DNA of 64,000 bases from Nocardia fluminea (GCF_002846365.1 NZ_PJMW01000002.1:5828001-5892000), one strand, 5' to 3'. Counted from the first letter of the stretch, positions 39,925 through 50,126 are shown. The notes: generated from the sequence alone by a model not told the origin. Numbers and translations: made by a program.

Positions 39925-40838
39925 GCACCGCACACGTGCTGGCCGCCGAGATCACCAGCACCTCCACCGGCGAGGGCGTGCTGTTCTGGGTACTCGCCCC
40001 GATCGCCGTACTCGGCGCCCTCGGCATGGTGACTGCGGCCAAAGCCGTGCATTCGGCGATGTGTTTGGCCGCCACCATGATCGCGCTCGCCGTGTTCTAC
40101 ATCGCGCAGGGCGCGCTGTTCCTCGGCGTCGTGCAAATCGTGGTGTACACGGGCGCGGTGATGATGCTGTTCCTGTTCGTGCTGATGCTCGTCGGCGTCG
40201 ATTCCGCGGAATCGCTGCGGGAGACGTTGCGCGGCCAGCGCATCGCCGCCGCGATCGTCGGGCTCGGATTCGGGTTGCTGTTCATCGGCGGTATCGGCTC
40301 GGCCCTGCGCGACAGCACAACCAGTTTCCCCGGCCGTGGTTTCGGCGATCGTGACGTGATCGCCGAACTCGCCGAGCTGATCTTCCTGCGCTACGTGTGG
40401 GCGTTCGAACTCACCGGCGCACTGCTGATCACCGCCACGATCGGTGCGATGGTGCTGGCCCACCGCGAGCAGTTCACCCCCAAACGTGGACAGCGGGAGA
40501 TGTCGCGCGATCGCTTCCGCACTGCCGGCGAGCGGGCCACGCCGCTGCCGACGCCGGGTGTCTACGCACGGCACAACGCCGTCGACAGCCCGGCCCAGCT
40601 GCCCGACGGTTCCTTCGCCGAACTCTCGGTGAGCACGATCCTGCGTCACCGCCGCAACCGCGCCCACACCGAAGCGATGCTTTTGGCGGCGGGCGCCGCG
40701 GGTTCTCGGCCCCGAGGCCTCGATTCTTCCCTCCCTCCGGGCACTCCTTCGTCGCACCCTCCGGTCAGTCCAGAATCAAGGCGGCCGAGAACCGTCGCAG
40801 TAGACACCCCCATCGACGACGAGGAAGGCAAGCGGTGA
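39921..40838 (+). CDS. nuoJ: NADH-quinone oxidoreductase subunit J
   Basis: A 305-residue membrane subunit with five transmembrane helices in the first 190 residues: [65 protein letters not shown] (the conserved VYTGAVMVLF-like helix with its pi-bulge), [17 protein letters not shown] and [19 protein letters not shown]. The last about 110 residues are a hydrophilic, probably disordered tail rich in Pro, Arg and Ser that most bacterial NuoJ proteins lack. The ATG at 39921 overlaps the nuoHI stop; the stop overlaps nuoK. Confidence 0.95.
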   Translation: MSTAHVLAAEITSTSTGEGVLFWVLAPIAVLGALGMVTAAKAVHSAMCLAATMIALAVFYIAQGALFLGVVQIVVYTGAVMMLFLFVLMLVGVDSAESLRETLRGQRIAAAIVGLGFGLLFIGGIGSALRDSTTSFPGRGFGDRDVIAELAELIFLRYVWAFELTGALLITATIGAMVLAHREQFTPKRGQREMSRDRFRTAGERATPLPTPGVYARHNAVDSPAQLPDGSFAELSVSTILRHRRNRAHTEAMLLAAGAAGSRPRGLDSSLPPGTPSSHPPVSPESRRPRTVAVDTPIDDEEGKR

Positions 40839-41134
40839 ACCCCCAGAACTACCTGTTCCTGTCTGCGCTGCTGTTCACCATCGGCGCCGCGGGAGTGTTG
40901 TTGCGCCGCAACGCGATCGTGGTGTTCATGTGTGTGGAGCTGATGCTCAACGCGGTGAACCTGGCGTTCGTGACCTTCGCCCGGTTGCACGACAACCTCG
41001 ACGGTCAGGTCATCGCGTTCTTCACCATGGTCGTCGCCGCCGCCGAGGTAGTGGTCGGCTTGGCCATCATCATGACGATCTTCCGTGCCCGCCGGTCGAC
41101 CTCGGTCGACGACGCCAACCTGCTGAAGTTCTGA
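40835..41134 (+). CDS. nuoK: NADH-quinone oxidoreductase subunit K
   Basis: A 99-residue three-helix subunit (MrpC-like) with the conserved intramembrane glutamate in [18 protein letters not shown] (about residues 30-47) and a second in [18 protein letters not shown] (about 70-87). These acidic residues belong to the proton path between NuoJ, NuoK and the antiporter-like subunits. The GTG start at 40835 overlaps the nuoJ stop (GTGA). Confidence 0.96.
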   Translation: MNPQNYLFLSALLFTIGAAGVLLRRNAIVVFMCVELMLNAVNLAFVTFARLHDNLDGQVIAFFTMVVAAAEVVVGLAIIMTIFRARRSTSVDDANLLKF

Positions 41135-41135
41135 C

Positions 41136-43022
41136 ATGGGTACCGCAACGCTGTGGCTGCTGCCCGCCCTTCCGCTCGCCGGCGCGATCGTCCTGCTCCT
41201 GCTCGGCCACCTCGCCGACCGCTGGGGCCACTACCTCGCCACCGCGGCGGCGGTGGCGTCGTTCGTCGTGGCCCTCGTCGCGTTCTTCGGCATGCTCGGC
41301 CGTGCCGACGCCGACCGCGCCGTGCACAAGGAGCTGTTCAACTGGGTACCGGTCGGTGATCTGCAGGTCGGGTTCACCTTGCAGCTCGACCAGTTGTCGA
41401 TCTGCTTCGCGCTGCTGATCACCGGGGTCGGGTCGTTGATCCACCTCTATTCGATCGGCTACATGAGCCATGATCCGGGCAAGCGCCGGTTCTTCGGCTA
41501 TCTCAACCTGTTCCTGGCCGCGATGCTGGTGCTGGTCCTGGCCGACAACTTCCTCGTGCTCTATCTGGGCTGGGAAGGCGTCGGCCTGGCGTCCTATCTG
41601 CTGATCGGTTTCTGGTACGAAAAGCCCTCGGCCGCAACGGCAGCCAAGAAGGCGTTCGTGGTCAACCGGGTCGGTGACATGGGACTGGCCATCGCCATGA
41701 TGGTCATGTTCGCCGCATTCGGTTCCTTCGACTTCCGCACCGTGTTCGCGGCGACGCCCGGTGCGAGCGAAGGCACCCTCACCGCGATCGGTCTGCTGCT
41801 GTTGCTGGCCGCCTGCGGCAAATCCGCGCAGGTGCCGCTGCAGTCGTGGCTCGGCGACGCGATGGAAGGCCCCACCCCGGTCTCGGCGCTCATCCACGCC
41901 GCCACCATGGTCACCGCCGGTGTGTATTTGATCGCCCGCGCCAACCCGATCTATGACCTCGCGCCGAACGCACGCACGGCGGTGCTCGCCGTCGGTGCGG
42001 TGACGTTGCTGTTCGGCGCCATCATCGGCTGCGCCAAGGACGACATCAAGAAGGCCCTCGCCGCCTCGACGATGAGCCAGATCGGGTACATGATCCTGGC
42101 CGTCGGCCTCGGCCCCGCCGGATACGCGTTCGCGATCATGCACCTGCTCACCCACGGCTTCTTCAAGGCCGGACTGTTCCTCGGCGCCGGTTCGGTGATG
42201 CACGCGATGAACGACGAAACGGACATGCGCCGCTACGGCGGCCTGCGCACGCTGATGCCGATCACGTTCGTCACCTTCGGCCTGGGTTATCTCGCCATCA
42301 TCGGAGTGCCACCGCTGTCCGGGTTCTTCTCCAAGGACAAGATCATCGAGGCGGCCTTCGACCACGGCGGATCCACCGGTATCCTACTCGGGGTGGTCAC
42401 TCTCGTCGGTGCCGCGCTCACCGCGTTCTACATGACCCGCGTCATGCTGATGACGTTCTTCGGGGAACGCCGCTGGAAGCCCGACACCCACCCGCACGAG
42501 TCACCCGCGGTGATGACCGGGCCGATGATCCTGCTCGCGTTCGGCTCGGTCTTCGCCGGTGGCCTGTTCGTCTGGGGCTCGTCGCTGGTCAATTGGCTCG
42601 AACCCGTCGTCGGTTCCGCTCACGCGGAGCCGGTGATCCCCGCGGCGGTGGTCACCGGTCTGGCGTTGACCGCGGTGGCGATCGGTGTGGCCGTCGCCTA
42701 CCGCAAGTACGCCGAGAGCCCGATCCCCGAGGTCGCGCCGGAGCCGGTCAGCGTGCTGACCGGGGCCGCGCGTGCGGATCTCTACGGCGACAAGATCAAC
42801 GAAGCGGTGTTCGAACGGCCCGGTCGCCACCTCACCAGAGCGCTGGTGTTCCTCGACGCGAAGGGAGTCGACGGCATCGTCAACGGCACCGCCGCCACGA
42901 TCGGTGGACTGTCGGCGCGAATCCGCAAGGTGCAAACCGGTTTCGTGCGCTCCTACGCCCTGTCCATGTTCACCGGCGCGGCCCTGGTGGCCGCTGCCCT
43001 GCTGGCGGTGAGGTTCTGGTGA
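41136..43022 (+). CDS. nuoL: NADH-quinone oxidoreductase subunit L
   Basis: A 628-residue antiporter-like proton-pumping subunit. Key motifs include [23 protein letters not shown] near residue 150 with the conserved Glu, [34 protein letters not shown] (Lys and His of the channel), [21 protein letters not shown] and HAFFKAG-type [18 protein letters not shown]. The C-terminal part has the lateral helix region and ends with a last transmembrane helix ([18 protein letters not shown]). It starts at an ATG one base after nuoK; its stop overlaps the nuoM GTG. Confidence 0.97.
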   Translation: MGTATLWLLPALPLAGAIVLLLLGHLADRWGHYLATAAAVASFVVALVAFFGMLGRADADRAVHKELFNWVPVGDLQVGFTLQLDQLSICFALLITGVGSLIHLYSIGYMSHDPGKRRFFGYLNLFLAAMLVLVLADNFLVLYLGWEGVGLASYLLIGFWYEKPSAATAAKKAFVVNRVGDMGLAIAMMVMFAAFGSFDFRTVFAATPGASEGTLTAIGLLLLLAACGKSAQVPLQSWLGDAMEGPTPVSALIHAATMVTAGVYLIARANPIYDLAPNARTAVLAVGAVTLLFGAIIGCAKDDIKKALAASTMSQIGYMILAVGLGPAGYAFAIMHLLTHGFFKAGLFLGAGSVMHAMNDETDMRRYGGLRTLMPITFVTFGLGYLAIIGVPPLSGFFSKDKIIEAAFDHGGSTGILLGVVTLVGAALTAFYMTRVMLMTFFGERRWKPDTHPHESPAVMTGPMILLAFGSVFAGGLFVWGSSLVNWLEPVVGSAHAEPVIPAAVVTGLALTAVAIGVAVAYRKYAESPIPEVAPEPVSVLTGAARADLYGDKINEAVFERPGRHLTRALVFLDAKGVDGIVNGTAATIGGLSARIRKVQTGFVRSYALSMFTGAALVAAALLAVRFW

Positions 43023-44641
43023 ACTCGTTTCCCTGGCTGACGACGCTCTGGCTCGCCCCCGCGATCGGTGCGGGTCTGGTGCTCGTCGTGCCCGCCGCCC
43101 GCCGCACCGTCGCGCGCGGTATCGCATTCGTCGTCTCGATCGGCGTGCTCGCGCTGGCGGTCGTGCTGGCGGTACGGTTCCAGCCCGGCGGTGCCCAGTA
43201 CCAGTTCGTCGAATCCCACGAATGGATTCCGGCGTTCGGCGTCGGGTACACCCTGGGCCTGGACGGCATCGCCACCGCGCTGGTCCTGCTGACCGCGGTG
43301 CTGGTGCCCTTGCTGATCCTGGCCGGCTGGCACGACGACACCGCCACCGGCGAGGGCCGCAAGACCACCCACATCTACATGGCGTTGATGCTGCTGGTCG
43401 AGGCGATGGTGCTCATCTCGTTCCTGGCCCTCGACATCCTGCTGTTCTACGTGTTCTTCGAGGCGATGCTGATCCCGATGTACTTCCTGATCGGTGGTTT
43501 CGGCACCCGCACCACCGACGCCGCGGTCCGCGCCCAGCGTTCGCGCGCGGCAGTGAAGTTCTTGCTCTACAACCTCTTCGGTGGGCTGATCATGCTCGCC
43601 GCGGTGATCGGGCTGTACGTGCTGACCGCTCAGGCCGGCCTCGGCGAAGGATCGGCGGGAACCTTCGATCTGCGCGTCGTGGTCGCCGCGGCCAACAACG
43701 GTGAACTCGGCGGCAGCACAGCGGTTCTCAACGCGCTGTTCCTCGGGTTCATGTTCGCCTTCGCCGTGAAGGCGCCACTGTGGCCACTGCACACGTGGCT
43801 GCCCGACGCGGCGGTCTCGGCCACCCCGTCCAGCGCGGTGCTCATGATGGCGGTGGTCGACAAGGTCGGCACCTTCGGCATGCTGCGCTACTGCCTGCTG
43901 TTGTTCCCACTGGCATCGGACACCTTCGCGCCCTTGGTGATCACCCTGGCGGTGATCGGCATCGTCTACGGCGCGCTGCTCGCCATCGGACAGACCGATG
44001 TGATGCGCCTGATCGCCTACACCTCGATCTCGCACTTCGGGTTCATCATCCTCGGCATCTTCGCCATGACCAGCCAGTCCCAGTCGGGGGCGACCCTGTA
44101 CATGGTCAACCACGGACTGTCCACGGCCGCACTGTTCCTCATCGCCGGATTCCTCGTCTCCCGGCGCGGAACCAGGATGATCGCCGAGTACGGCGGCGTG
44201 CAGAAGGTCGCGCCGGTGCTGGCGGGCACGTTCTTCATCGCGGGCCTTGCCACGCTCTCACTGCCCGGTCTCGCACCGTTCGTCAGCGAATTCCTGGTCC
44301 TGATCGGCACGTTCCCGAAGTACCAGGTGGCGGCGGTGATCGCGACCGGCGCGCTGGTCCTGGCCGCGATCTATGTGCTGTGGCTGTATCAGCGGTTGAT
44401 GACCGGCCCGCTGCAGAAGGGCAACGAACACCTGCGTGACCTGGTGCCGCGTGAGCTGGCGGTGGTGGTGCCGCTGCTGGTCGCGCTGCTGGTGCTCGGG
44501 TTCTATCCGAAACCGATCCTGGATCTGGTGGATCCCGCGGTGGGACACACCCTTTCGACGATCGGTAAGCACGATCCCGCTCCGACGGTCCCCGCTCCCG
44601 AAGCTGGTGCGGCCACCCCGCCCGCAGGCGGCCACAAATGA
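43019..44641 (+). CDS. nuoM: NADH-quinone oxidoreductase subunit M
   Basis: A 540-residue antiporter-like subunit with about 14 transmembrane helices. It has the channel residues in [17 protein letters not shown] (conserved Glu), [34 protein letters not shown] and [21 protein letters not shown]. The C-terminal tail is Pro/Ala rich. The GTG at 43019 overlaps the nuoL stop; its TGA overlaps the nuoN ATG. Confidence 0.97.
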   Translation: MNSFPWLTTLWLAPAIGAGLVLVVPAARRTVARGIAFVVSIGVLALAVVLAVRFQPGGAQYQFVESHEWIPAFGVGYTLGLDGIATALVLLTAVLVPLLILAGWHDDTATGEGRKTTHIYMALMLLVEAMVLISFLALDILLFYVFFEAMLIPMYFLIGGFGTRTTDAAVRAQRSRAAVKFLLYNLFGGLIMLAAVIGLYVLTAQAGLGEGSAGTFDLRVVVAAANNGELGGSTAVLNALFLGFMFAFAVKAPLWPLHTWLPDAAVSATPSSAVLMMAVVDKVGTFGMLRYCLLLFPLASDTFAPLVITLAVIGIVYGALLAIGQTDVMRLIAYTSISHFGFIILGIFAMTSQSQSGATLYMVNHGLSTAALFLIAGFLVSRRGTRMIAEYGGVQKVAPVLAGTFFIAGLATLSLPGLAPFVSEFLVLIGTFPKYQVAAVIATGALVLAAIYVLWLYQRLMTGPLQKGNEHLRDLVPRELAVVVPLLVALLVLGFYPKPILDLVDPAVGHTLSTIGKHDPAPTVPAPEAGAATPPAGGHK

Positions 44642-46260
44642 GGACGGACTCTGTGACCATCACCGAGCTCGCGGCCATCGCGCCCGCACCGAGCATCGAA
44701 TACCACCTGCTCGCCCCGATGCTGATCGTGTTCGGAGTCGGTGTGGTGGGTGTGCTCGTCGAAGCGTTCGTGCCACGGCCCCTCCGGTATCCGACGCAGT
44801 TGGTTCTCGGGTTGGCCGGGGTGATCGGCGCGCTGGTGGCCGTGGTGTTACTCGGGGGATCCGAAGGCACCGCGGTGGTGGGTGCGGTCGCCGTCGACGG
44901 GGTCACGCTGTTCCTGCAGGGCACCATTCTGCTGGTCTCGCTGCTGGGCCTGTTGCTGATCGCCGAGCGCGGCGCGGTGCCGCGGGCGCGCAGCGGGCCG
45001 GGCACATGGAGTAGGGCGGCGGCCGCGTTGGATCGAGGGGTCGACGCGTTCACGCCGCAGGCCTCCGCGGTGCCCGGGAGCGCGCACGAGCTCGCCGCGG
45101 TGCGCTCGGGTGTCTCGACCACCGAGGTGTTCCCGCTGACGATGATCGCGGTCGGTGGCCTGTTGCTGTTCCCCGCATCCAACGATCTGCTGACGATGTT
45201 CGTCGCGCTCGAAGTGCTGTCGCTGCCGCTGTATCTGCTGTGTGGGCTGGCTCGCCGCAGGCGGTTGCTCTCGCAGGAGGCGGCGATGAAGTACTTCCTG
45301 CTCGGCGCGTTCTCCTCGGCGTTCTTCCTCTACGGCGTCGCGTTGCTCTACGGACAGACCGGCACGGTGTCGCTGCCGGGAATCGGTGCGGCACTGGACA
45401 AGCAGCCCGAGAACGCGACCCTGGCCCTGCTCGGCATCGGCATGCTCGCTGTCGGACTGCTGTTCAAGATCGGCGCGGTGCCGTTCCAAGCCTGGGTGCC
45501 CGATGTCTACCAGGGCGCGCCGACACCGATCACCGCCTTCATGGCGGCCGCCACCAAGATCGCGGCGGTGGGCGCGACCATGCGGGTGCTGATGGTGGGA
45601 GTGGGTGCGCTGGGCTCGGATTGGCGCCCGGTGCTCGCCGCGGTCGCGGTGGCGACGATGGTCGTCGGTGCGATCATGGCGATCACCCAGATCGATGTGA
45701 AACGCATGCTGGCCTACTCCTCGATCGCGCACGCCGGATTCCTGCTCGTCGGTGTCGTCGCCGCCGACAGCGCCGGAGTGGCCGCGGTGCTGTTCTATCT
45801 GCTGGCCTACGGCCTCGGCACCGTCGGCGCGTTCGCGGTGGTCAGCCTGGTGCGTGACGCCTCCGGTGACGAGGCGACCGCGCTGTCGCAGTGGGCCGGG
45901 CTGGGCCGCCGATCTTCTTGGCTCGCTTCGGCTTTCGCGCTGTTGCTGCTGTCCTTCGCCGGACTGCCGCTCACCAGCGGATTCGTCAGCAAGTTCGCGG
46001 TATTCGCGGCCGCCTCCGGTGCGGGCTACACCGCCTTGGTCATCGTCGGTGTGCTGTGCAGCGCCATCGCCGCGTTCTTCTACGTGCGGGTCATCGTGCT
46101 GATGTTCTTCACCGATCCCCCGGCCGACGCTCCCATCGTGACCGCCCCGTTCGCCACCACCATGGTCGTGGCCTTCAGTGCGGGCGCCACCGTCTTGCTC
46201 GGCGTGTTCCCCCAGCCGGTCCTCGACCTCGCTGACCGCTCCAACCTGTTCATCCGTTGA
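44638..46260 (+). CDS. nuoN: NADH-quinone oxidoreductase subunit N
   Basis: A 540-residue antiporter-like subunit. Signatures are FVALEVLSLPLYLLCGLARRR (conserved Glu), SQEAAMKYFLLGAFSSAFFLYG, LLFKIGAVPFQAWVPDVYQGAPTPITAFMAAATK and TQIDVKRMLAYSSIAHAGFLLVG. A non-conserved, partly hydrophilic insertion lies around residues 105-165 (ERGAVPRARSGPG onwards). The start is taken at the ATG overlapping the nuoM stop; a GTG at 44653 with GAGGACGG before it is an alternative. Last complex I gene; the methyltransferase follows with a one-base overlap. Confidence 0.96.
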   Translation: MRTDSVTITELAAIAPAPSIEYHLLAPMLIVFGVGVVGVLVEAFVPRPLRYPTQLVLGLAGVIGALVAVVLLGGSEGTAVVGAVAVDGVTLFLQGTILLVSLLGLLLIAERGAVPRARSGPGTWSRAAAALDRGVDAFTPQASAVPGSAHELAAVRSGVSTTEVFPLTMIAVGGLLLFPASNDLLTMFVALEVLSLPLYLLCGLARRRRLLSQEAAMKYFLLGAFSSAFFLYGVALLYGQTGTVSLPGIGAALDKQPENATLALLGIGMLAVGLLFKIGAVPFQAWVPDVYQGAPTPITAFMAAATKIAAVGATMRVLMVGVGALGSDWRPVLAAVAVATMVVGAIMAITQIDVKRMLAYSSIAHAGFLLVGVVAADSAGVAAVLFYLLAYGLGTVGAFAVVSLVRDASGDEATALSQWAGLGRRSSWLASAFALLLLSFAGLPLTSGFVSKFAVFAAASGAGYTALVIVGVLCSAIAAFFYVRVIVLMFFTDPPADAPIVTAPFATTMVVAFSAGATVLLGVFPQPVLDLADRSNLFIR

Positions 46261-46898
46261 TGACACCGACTCCCCGTCCCGACCCCCGCCCGCCGACCAG
46301 TCACGAACGCCTGGCCGGCCGGTCATGGAACGCGTCCTACCTCGACGGCCCCGCACCCTGGGACATCGGCGCCCCGCAGCCCGCTGTCGTGCGACTGGCC
46401 GAAGCGGGCGGGTTCTGCGGACCGGTGCTCGATGTCGGGTGCGGTACCGGCGACAACGCGCTGTTCATCGCCGCCCGCGGGTTGCCGGTGCTGGGTGTCG
46501 ACGTGGCCGAAACAGCGTTGGCCGCCGCCAGGCAGACAGCCGACGATCGGGGGATCGAGGTGGCCTTCGCCATGGCGGACGCCCTGCACCTGCAGCGTCT
46601 CTACCGCCGCTTCGAAACTGTTCTCGACTGCGGCCTGTTCCATACCTTCGACGCCTCCGAACGCACCGAGTACGTGGCGAGCCTGGCTGCGGTCACCGAC
46701 TCCGGCGGCACCCTGCACGTGCTGTGTTTCAGTGACACCGGCCCCGATACCGGACCGCACCCGGTCACCGAGCAAGCCCTCGCGGCTCCCTTCGACGACA
46801 ATCCCGCGTGGCATATCGCTGCCATCACCCCCGAGCATCTGCGAACACGATTCGCCGAGACGACCTCCGCCTGGCTCGCCACGATCACACGCCGGTAG
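46260..46898 (+). CDS. Class I SAM-dependent methyltransferase
   Basis: A 212-residue methyltransferase of the type resembling thiopurine or small-molecule methyltransferases (YLDGPAPWDIGAPQPAVVRL). SAM-binding motif I reads VLDVGCGTGDNALFIA (about residues 58-73), motif II has LGVDVAETALAAAR, and the post-motifs include ADALHLQRL and VLDCGLFHTFDASERTEY. The substrate is unknown. The ATG at 46260 overlaps the nuoN stop by one base, so it can be co-transcribed with the nuo operon. That may be chance packing rather than a role in respiration, although quinone-related methylation is conceivable. Confidence 0.88.
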   Translation: MTPTPRPDPRPPTSHERLAGRSWNASYLDGPAPWDIGAPQPAVVRLAEAGGFCGPVLDVGCGTGDNALFIAARGLPVLGVDVAETALAAARQTADDRGIEVAFAMADALHLQRLYRRFETVLDCGLFHTFDASERTEYVASLAAVTDSGGTLHVLCFSDTGPDTGPHPVTEQALAAPFDDNPAWHIAAITPEHLRTRFAETTSAWLATITRR

Positions 46899-46949
46899 CC
46901 GCTGCCGTGTCGAGATCCGTGCACGGCGATGCGGTCGTAGCATGGCGAT

Positions 46950-47807
46950 GTGGCCACTACGCTCCCCTCACCGCAGCTTCTCGTGGACGACCTGATGATG
47001 GTCGAATCCGGACGCTGGCACGACGGGCGGTTGTGGTTCGCCCACTGGGGCAGCGGTGAAGTGATGGCCGTCGATGTGGACGGACGCAGCGAGGTGGTCG
47101 CGCCCGGTCGCGACACGATGGGCTGGTCGATCGACTGGCTGCCCGATGGACGGCTGCTGGTGTCAGGGGAAGTGCTGACCAGTGTGGAACCGGACGGGTC
47201 GACCATGCGGTACAGCGCGCAGGGCGGCAACGAACTCGTCGTCGATCCGGCCGCTCATGTCTATGTCAACGGTGCTGATTTCGACTTCCTGGGCGGTGGC
47301 GCCCCCGAACCGGGCTGGATACGTCTGGTCGCCCCCGACGGGACCGCTCGCGACGTCGCCGGCGATATCGAGTTTCCCAACGGAATGGTGATCACCCCCG
47401 ACGGGTCGACGCTGGTCGTCGCGGAATCCTTCGCCGGACGGCTGTCCGCGTTCGACATCGCGGCGGACGGCTCGTTGTCGGGCCGGCGTACCTGGGCCGA
47501 AGGGCTGGGGCCGGACGGGATCTGTATGGACGCAGGCGGCGGGATCTGGTGTCAAACCGCCGATATGCCCGATCCCCATGATGAGAGTGCGCCCGCGGGG
47601 GTCGTGGTTCGGGTGCTCGACGGTGGCGAGATCACGCACCGCGTCGAGACCGAACTCCCGTGTTTCTCCTGCGCGCTGGGCGGGCCGCAGGGGCGGCATC
47701 TTTTCCTCTTGTGCAACGAGTTCGAGGGGATCGACAAGCTCGAAGCCGTCCTCGCGCGCCGCAGCGCACGGATCTACGTGACCGAAGTGCCGATTCCCTA
47801 CCCTTGA
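46950..47807 (+). CDS. SMP-30/gluconolactonase/LRE family protein
   Basis: A 285-residue six-bladed beta-propeller of the SMP-30/gluconolactonase family. Family hallmarks are VESGRWHDGRLWFAHW with the metal-binding Glu near the start, IDWLPDGRLLVSG, NELVVDPAAHVYVNGADF (Asn metal ligand), IEFPNGMVITPDGSTLVVAES (the NG dyad and the following Asp) and GPDGICMDAGGGIWCQ (catalytic-type Asp). These enzymes open sugar or other lactones with a divalent cation. The GTG start has no ribosome binding site; a TAGCAT hexamer at 46938-46943 is at -10 distance, so the message may be leaderless. Confidence 0.88.
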   Translation: MATTLPSPQLLVDDLMMVESGRWHDGRLWFAHWGSGEVMAVDVDGRSEVVAPGRDTMGWSIDWLPDGRLLVSGEVLTSVEPDGSTMRYSAQGGNELVVDPAAHVYVNGADFDFLGGGAPEPGWIRLVAPDGTARDVAGDIEFPNGMVITPDGSTLVVAESFAGRLSAFDIAADGSLSGRRTWAEGLGPDGICMDAGGGIWCQTADMPDPHDESAPAGVVVRVLDGGEITHRVETELPCFSCALGGPQGRHLFLLCNEFEGIDKLEAVLARRSARIYVTEVPIPYP

Positions 47808-47834
47808 CCTCAAGGATAGTTGAGCTCCTAATGT
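47804..47834 (+). promoter_or_regulatory. MerR/SoxR-type promoter of the imine-reductase-like gene
   Basis: TTGACC (47804-47809), a 19-base spacer, then TAATGT (47829-47834). The spacer contains CTCAA-GGATAG-TTGAG (47809-47824), which has the same half sites and spacing as the SoxR box CCTCAAGTTAACTTGAGG. The -35 overlaps the stop codon of the preceding gene. Expected transcription start is about 47841, next to the ATG at 47842. Confidence 0.72.
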
Positions 47835-47841
47835 CCGTTCC

Positions 47842-48729
47842 ATGAGTGGGCATGAGAACGCACAAGCAACGACGGTCGCAGTTCTGGGATCGGGTGAGAT
47901 GGGGTCGGCGCTGGCCGCCGCTCTGCTGGACGGAGGCTATCCCGTCACGGTATGGAACCGGTCGGAAGACAGGACACATCCACTGGTAGCCAAGGGCGCA
48001 CAGTTGGCCGCGACTCCGACCGAGGCGGTGGGTGCGGCCGATGTCGTGATCGTCAACGTCAAGGGCGGAACGGTAGCGGCTGACCTGTTGCGTACGTCGG
48101 GTGCGCAGTTGGGGGGCCGAACCGTGGTCGACCTGACCGACGGCACGTCCGAACAGTCAACTGCCACTGCACAATTGGTGCGCGAATACGGCGCGGACTA
48201 CCTCCACGGCCAAATCATGACCATCGCTCCGGCCATCGGTTCCTCGGACGCGGTGGTGTTCTACGGCGGCACCCGCACGGCGTTCGATCGACACGAAGCT
48301 CTCCTGCGAACTCTCGGCGGCCGCGCGACTTTCGTCTCCCCCGACCCTGCTGTACCCGTCCTCTACGGCATGGCCGTCCACGACATCATGTGGGGACTGC
48401 TGAACGGGTTCCTTCACGCCTCGGCACTTCTCGGCAACGCCGGTCTCCCCCTCGGCGACTTCACCCAGCGGGCCGATCCCTCCCTCGTTGCCCTGTCATC
48501 ACTGATCCCGATGCTCGCGAAAGAAATCGACAGCGCCGATTTCGCCATCCCTTACGGCGCCCTGAAACACCATTTGCCCTCCCTCGACGATCTGCTCGCC
48601 GAGAGCCACACCCGAGGAATCGACACCGACCTACCCAGCTACACCAGAGAACTGGTCGCCGACGCCATCGCCGCAGGCCACGGCCACGACAGCTACTCCC
48701 GACTGGTCGAACACTTCCGACGCGGATAG
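47842..48729 (+). CDS. NAD(P)-dependent imine reductase / 3-hydroxyisobutyrate dehydrogenase-like enzyme
   Basis: A 295-residue enzyme. Residues 11-130 form a Rossmann domain (VAVLGSGEMGSALAAALLDGG, VWNRSEDRTHPL, DVVIVNVKG). The inter-domain stretch DYLHGQIMTIAPAIGSSDAVVFYGG and the C-terminal helical domain (VHDIMWGLLNGFLHASALL) resemble NADPH-dependent imine reductases and reductive aminases rather than true 6-phosphogluconate dehydrogenases. It would reduce a C=N or C=O bond; substrate unknown. No ribosome binding site precedes the ATG, and the promoter geometry predicts a leaderless message under a SoxR/MerR-type activator. Confidence 0.83.
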   Translation: MSGHENAQATTVAVLGSGEMGSALAAALLDGGYPVTVWNRSEDRTHPLVAKGAQLAATPTEAVGAADVVIVNVKGGTVAADLLRTSGAQLGGRTVVDLTDGTSEQSTATAQLVREYGADYLHGQIMTIAPAIGSSDAVVFYGGTRTAFDRHEALLRTLGGRATFVSPDPAVPVLYGMAVHDIMWGLLNGFLHASALLGNAGLPLGDFTQRADPSLVALSSLIPMLAKEIDSADFAIPYGALKHHLPSLDDLLAESHTRGIDTDLPSYTRELVADAIAAGHGHDSYSRLVEHFRRG

Positions 48730-48777
48730 TCACGTCGCGGGAGGGGGCGCGCTCCAGCACCCCTCCCACCGGTGGTC

Positions 48778-49290
48778 CTACGCGCGTGTCTCCCCGACCG
48801 TGATCCGATACCGCCGTGCCGGACCGAGTTCGGTGTCCCGAATTCCCTCCAGAACACCACCACAACGCTCGATCGTCCGCACCGACCCGAGATTCTCGGC
48901 CGCGCACACAACCAGCACCCGCTCCATCCCGCACCGGCGCGCCTCACCGATCATCTTCCTCAACGCCCAAGTAGCCAGCCCGCGACGGCGTGCGGACGGC
49001 CGGATCCCGTACCCGATGTTCCCCACCTTCCGTACGAGTTCCCCGTCCCCGTGCCGCAACGCGATCCCGCCGAGTACCCGACCATCCTCGACTATCCATC
49101 GATACGAGCAACGCCCGTCCCAACCCTCTGCCGACGAGGCGACAAGGCGCGCAACCCAGAGCTCGAACCCTTTTATCGACTCGACGTCATCACTCGGCAA
49201 CAACCCGAAACCGTCCTCGTGCGCACCGGGCCCCCACTCGGCATGCGCGTCGAGCCATGCTCGGTACAGATCGACCGAGGGTGCGATCAA
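48778..49290 (-). CDS. GNAT family N-acetyltransferase
   Basis: A 170-residue acetyltransferase. The acetyl-CoA pyrophosphate loop is seen in VGNIGYGIRPSARRRGLATWALRKMI (R-x-x-G-x-A type, about residues 90-115), with VLVVCAAENLGSVRTIERCGGVLEG after it. The layout is that of GNAT proteins acting on small molecules or ribosomal protein N-termini; the substrate is unknown. It converges with the imine-reductase-like gene. Confidence 0.85.
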   Translation of the reverse strand: MIAPSVDLYRAWLDAHAEWGPGAHEDGFGLLPSDDVESIKGFELWVARLVASSAEGWDGRCSYRWIVEDGRVLGGIALRHGDGELVRKVGNIGYGIRPSARRRGLATWALRKMIGEARRCGMERVLVVCAAENLGSVRTIERCGGVLEGIRDTELGPARRYRITVGETRA

Positions 49291-49512
49291 TCTGGGACCC
49301 GGACCGACAGGACTTCCAGGAGAAGTGGATATTCCTTCAATCTAGCGGCCCTGGATCCTCCGAAAGCCGCAGCCGACTTGATGATTCAGTTCGGAAGGTC
49401 CAGCGTCTCGAACCGGTGGACGCAGACCTCGTCGGGACCGAGAGTGCCGAACAGGAGCAGTAAATCCAGGCAGTGCGAGGCGCCCTGCGTTGTGGGTTGC
49501 GAACAGTTCGGA

Positions 49513-50103
49513 TCAGTGTCGCTCGCGCGCGCCGATGGTGCCGACGATCAGGTCGGTCAGCGCCGAGATCGCTTCCTCGGCGGTCGTGGTGTGCAGGTTC
49601 AGTTCCGCGGCCAGGGTTTCGGCCGCGCCGAGCACGCCGACGCAGCGCAGGCGCAGTGCTGTGGCGGTGAGTGACGAGAAGGGTTGCAGGGTGGCTGCCA
49701 TCCAGTCGCGGTAGCTGTCGAGTATGTCGTGCTGGATCGTCTGGACGTCCGGGTTGCCTTTCAGGGCGGCGGAGATCGCGTCGAATTCGGGCATGTCGGT
49801 GGCGCAGGCGAAGTAGGCGGAACTCATGACGCGGGCGATCTCGTCGACGGTGGGGGTGGCGTCGCGGGCGGCTTGTTCCGAGGCTGTGCGGTGGCGTTCG
49901 TCTAGTTGGCGGTAGAGCGCGAGGAGTAGTTCGGGGCGGGTGCCGAAATGGTCGTAGACGATCGGCCTGCTCACTCCGGCGGCTTCGGCGAGGGTGGCCA
50001 AGGTCAGGCCGTCGGTGCCTTGTTCGCGCACCAGCGTCAAAGCGGTGTCGAGTAGTTGCTCGCGCCTGGCCGGCTTCGCCAGCCTGCCCGATCGTGTGGT
50101 CAT
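49513..50103 (-). CDS. TetR family transcriptional regulator
   Basis: A 196-residue TetR protein. The helix-turn-helix is LATLAEAAGVSRPIVYDHFGTRPELLLALY (about residues 34-63), preceded by the usual RREQLLDTALTLVREQG. The C-terminal ligand domain ends TTAEEAISALTDLIVGTIG. It starts at an ATG after GGGAGGA and is divergent from a saccharopine-dehydrogenase-like gene. The 83-base gap between the two starts is AT-rich and contains repeated TTACAAA-type elements, so it probably represses both. Confidence 0.9.
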   Translation of the reverse strand: MTTRSGRLAKPARREQLLDTALTLVREQGTDGLTLATLAEAAGVSRPIVYDHFGTRPELLLALYRQLDERHRTASEQAARDATPTVDEIARVMSSAYFACATDMPEFDAISAALKGNPDVQTIQHDILDSYRDWMAATLQPFSSLTATALRLRCVGVLGAAETLAAELNLHTTTAEEAISALTDLIVGTIGARERH

Positions 50104-50126
50104 CGTCCTCCCTTGCGCCAGTCCCT

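Noticed and set aside
36060..46356. Long minus-strand frames opposite nuoG, nuoL, nuoM and nuoN
   Set aside because: Antisense shadows of conserved complex I genes; their translations are low-complexity (His/Arg/Gln/Glu-rich) with no recognisable fold.
49386..49512. Minus-strand stretch reading CLDLLLLFGTLGPDEVCV then HRFETLDLPN before a stop, next to the TetR gene
   Set aside because: It looks protein-like but has no start codon of its own clear of the TetR gene, is only about 40 codons, and no family was recognised; possibly a gene end left by rearrangement, but unsupported.
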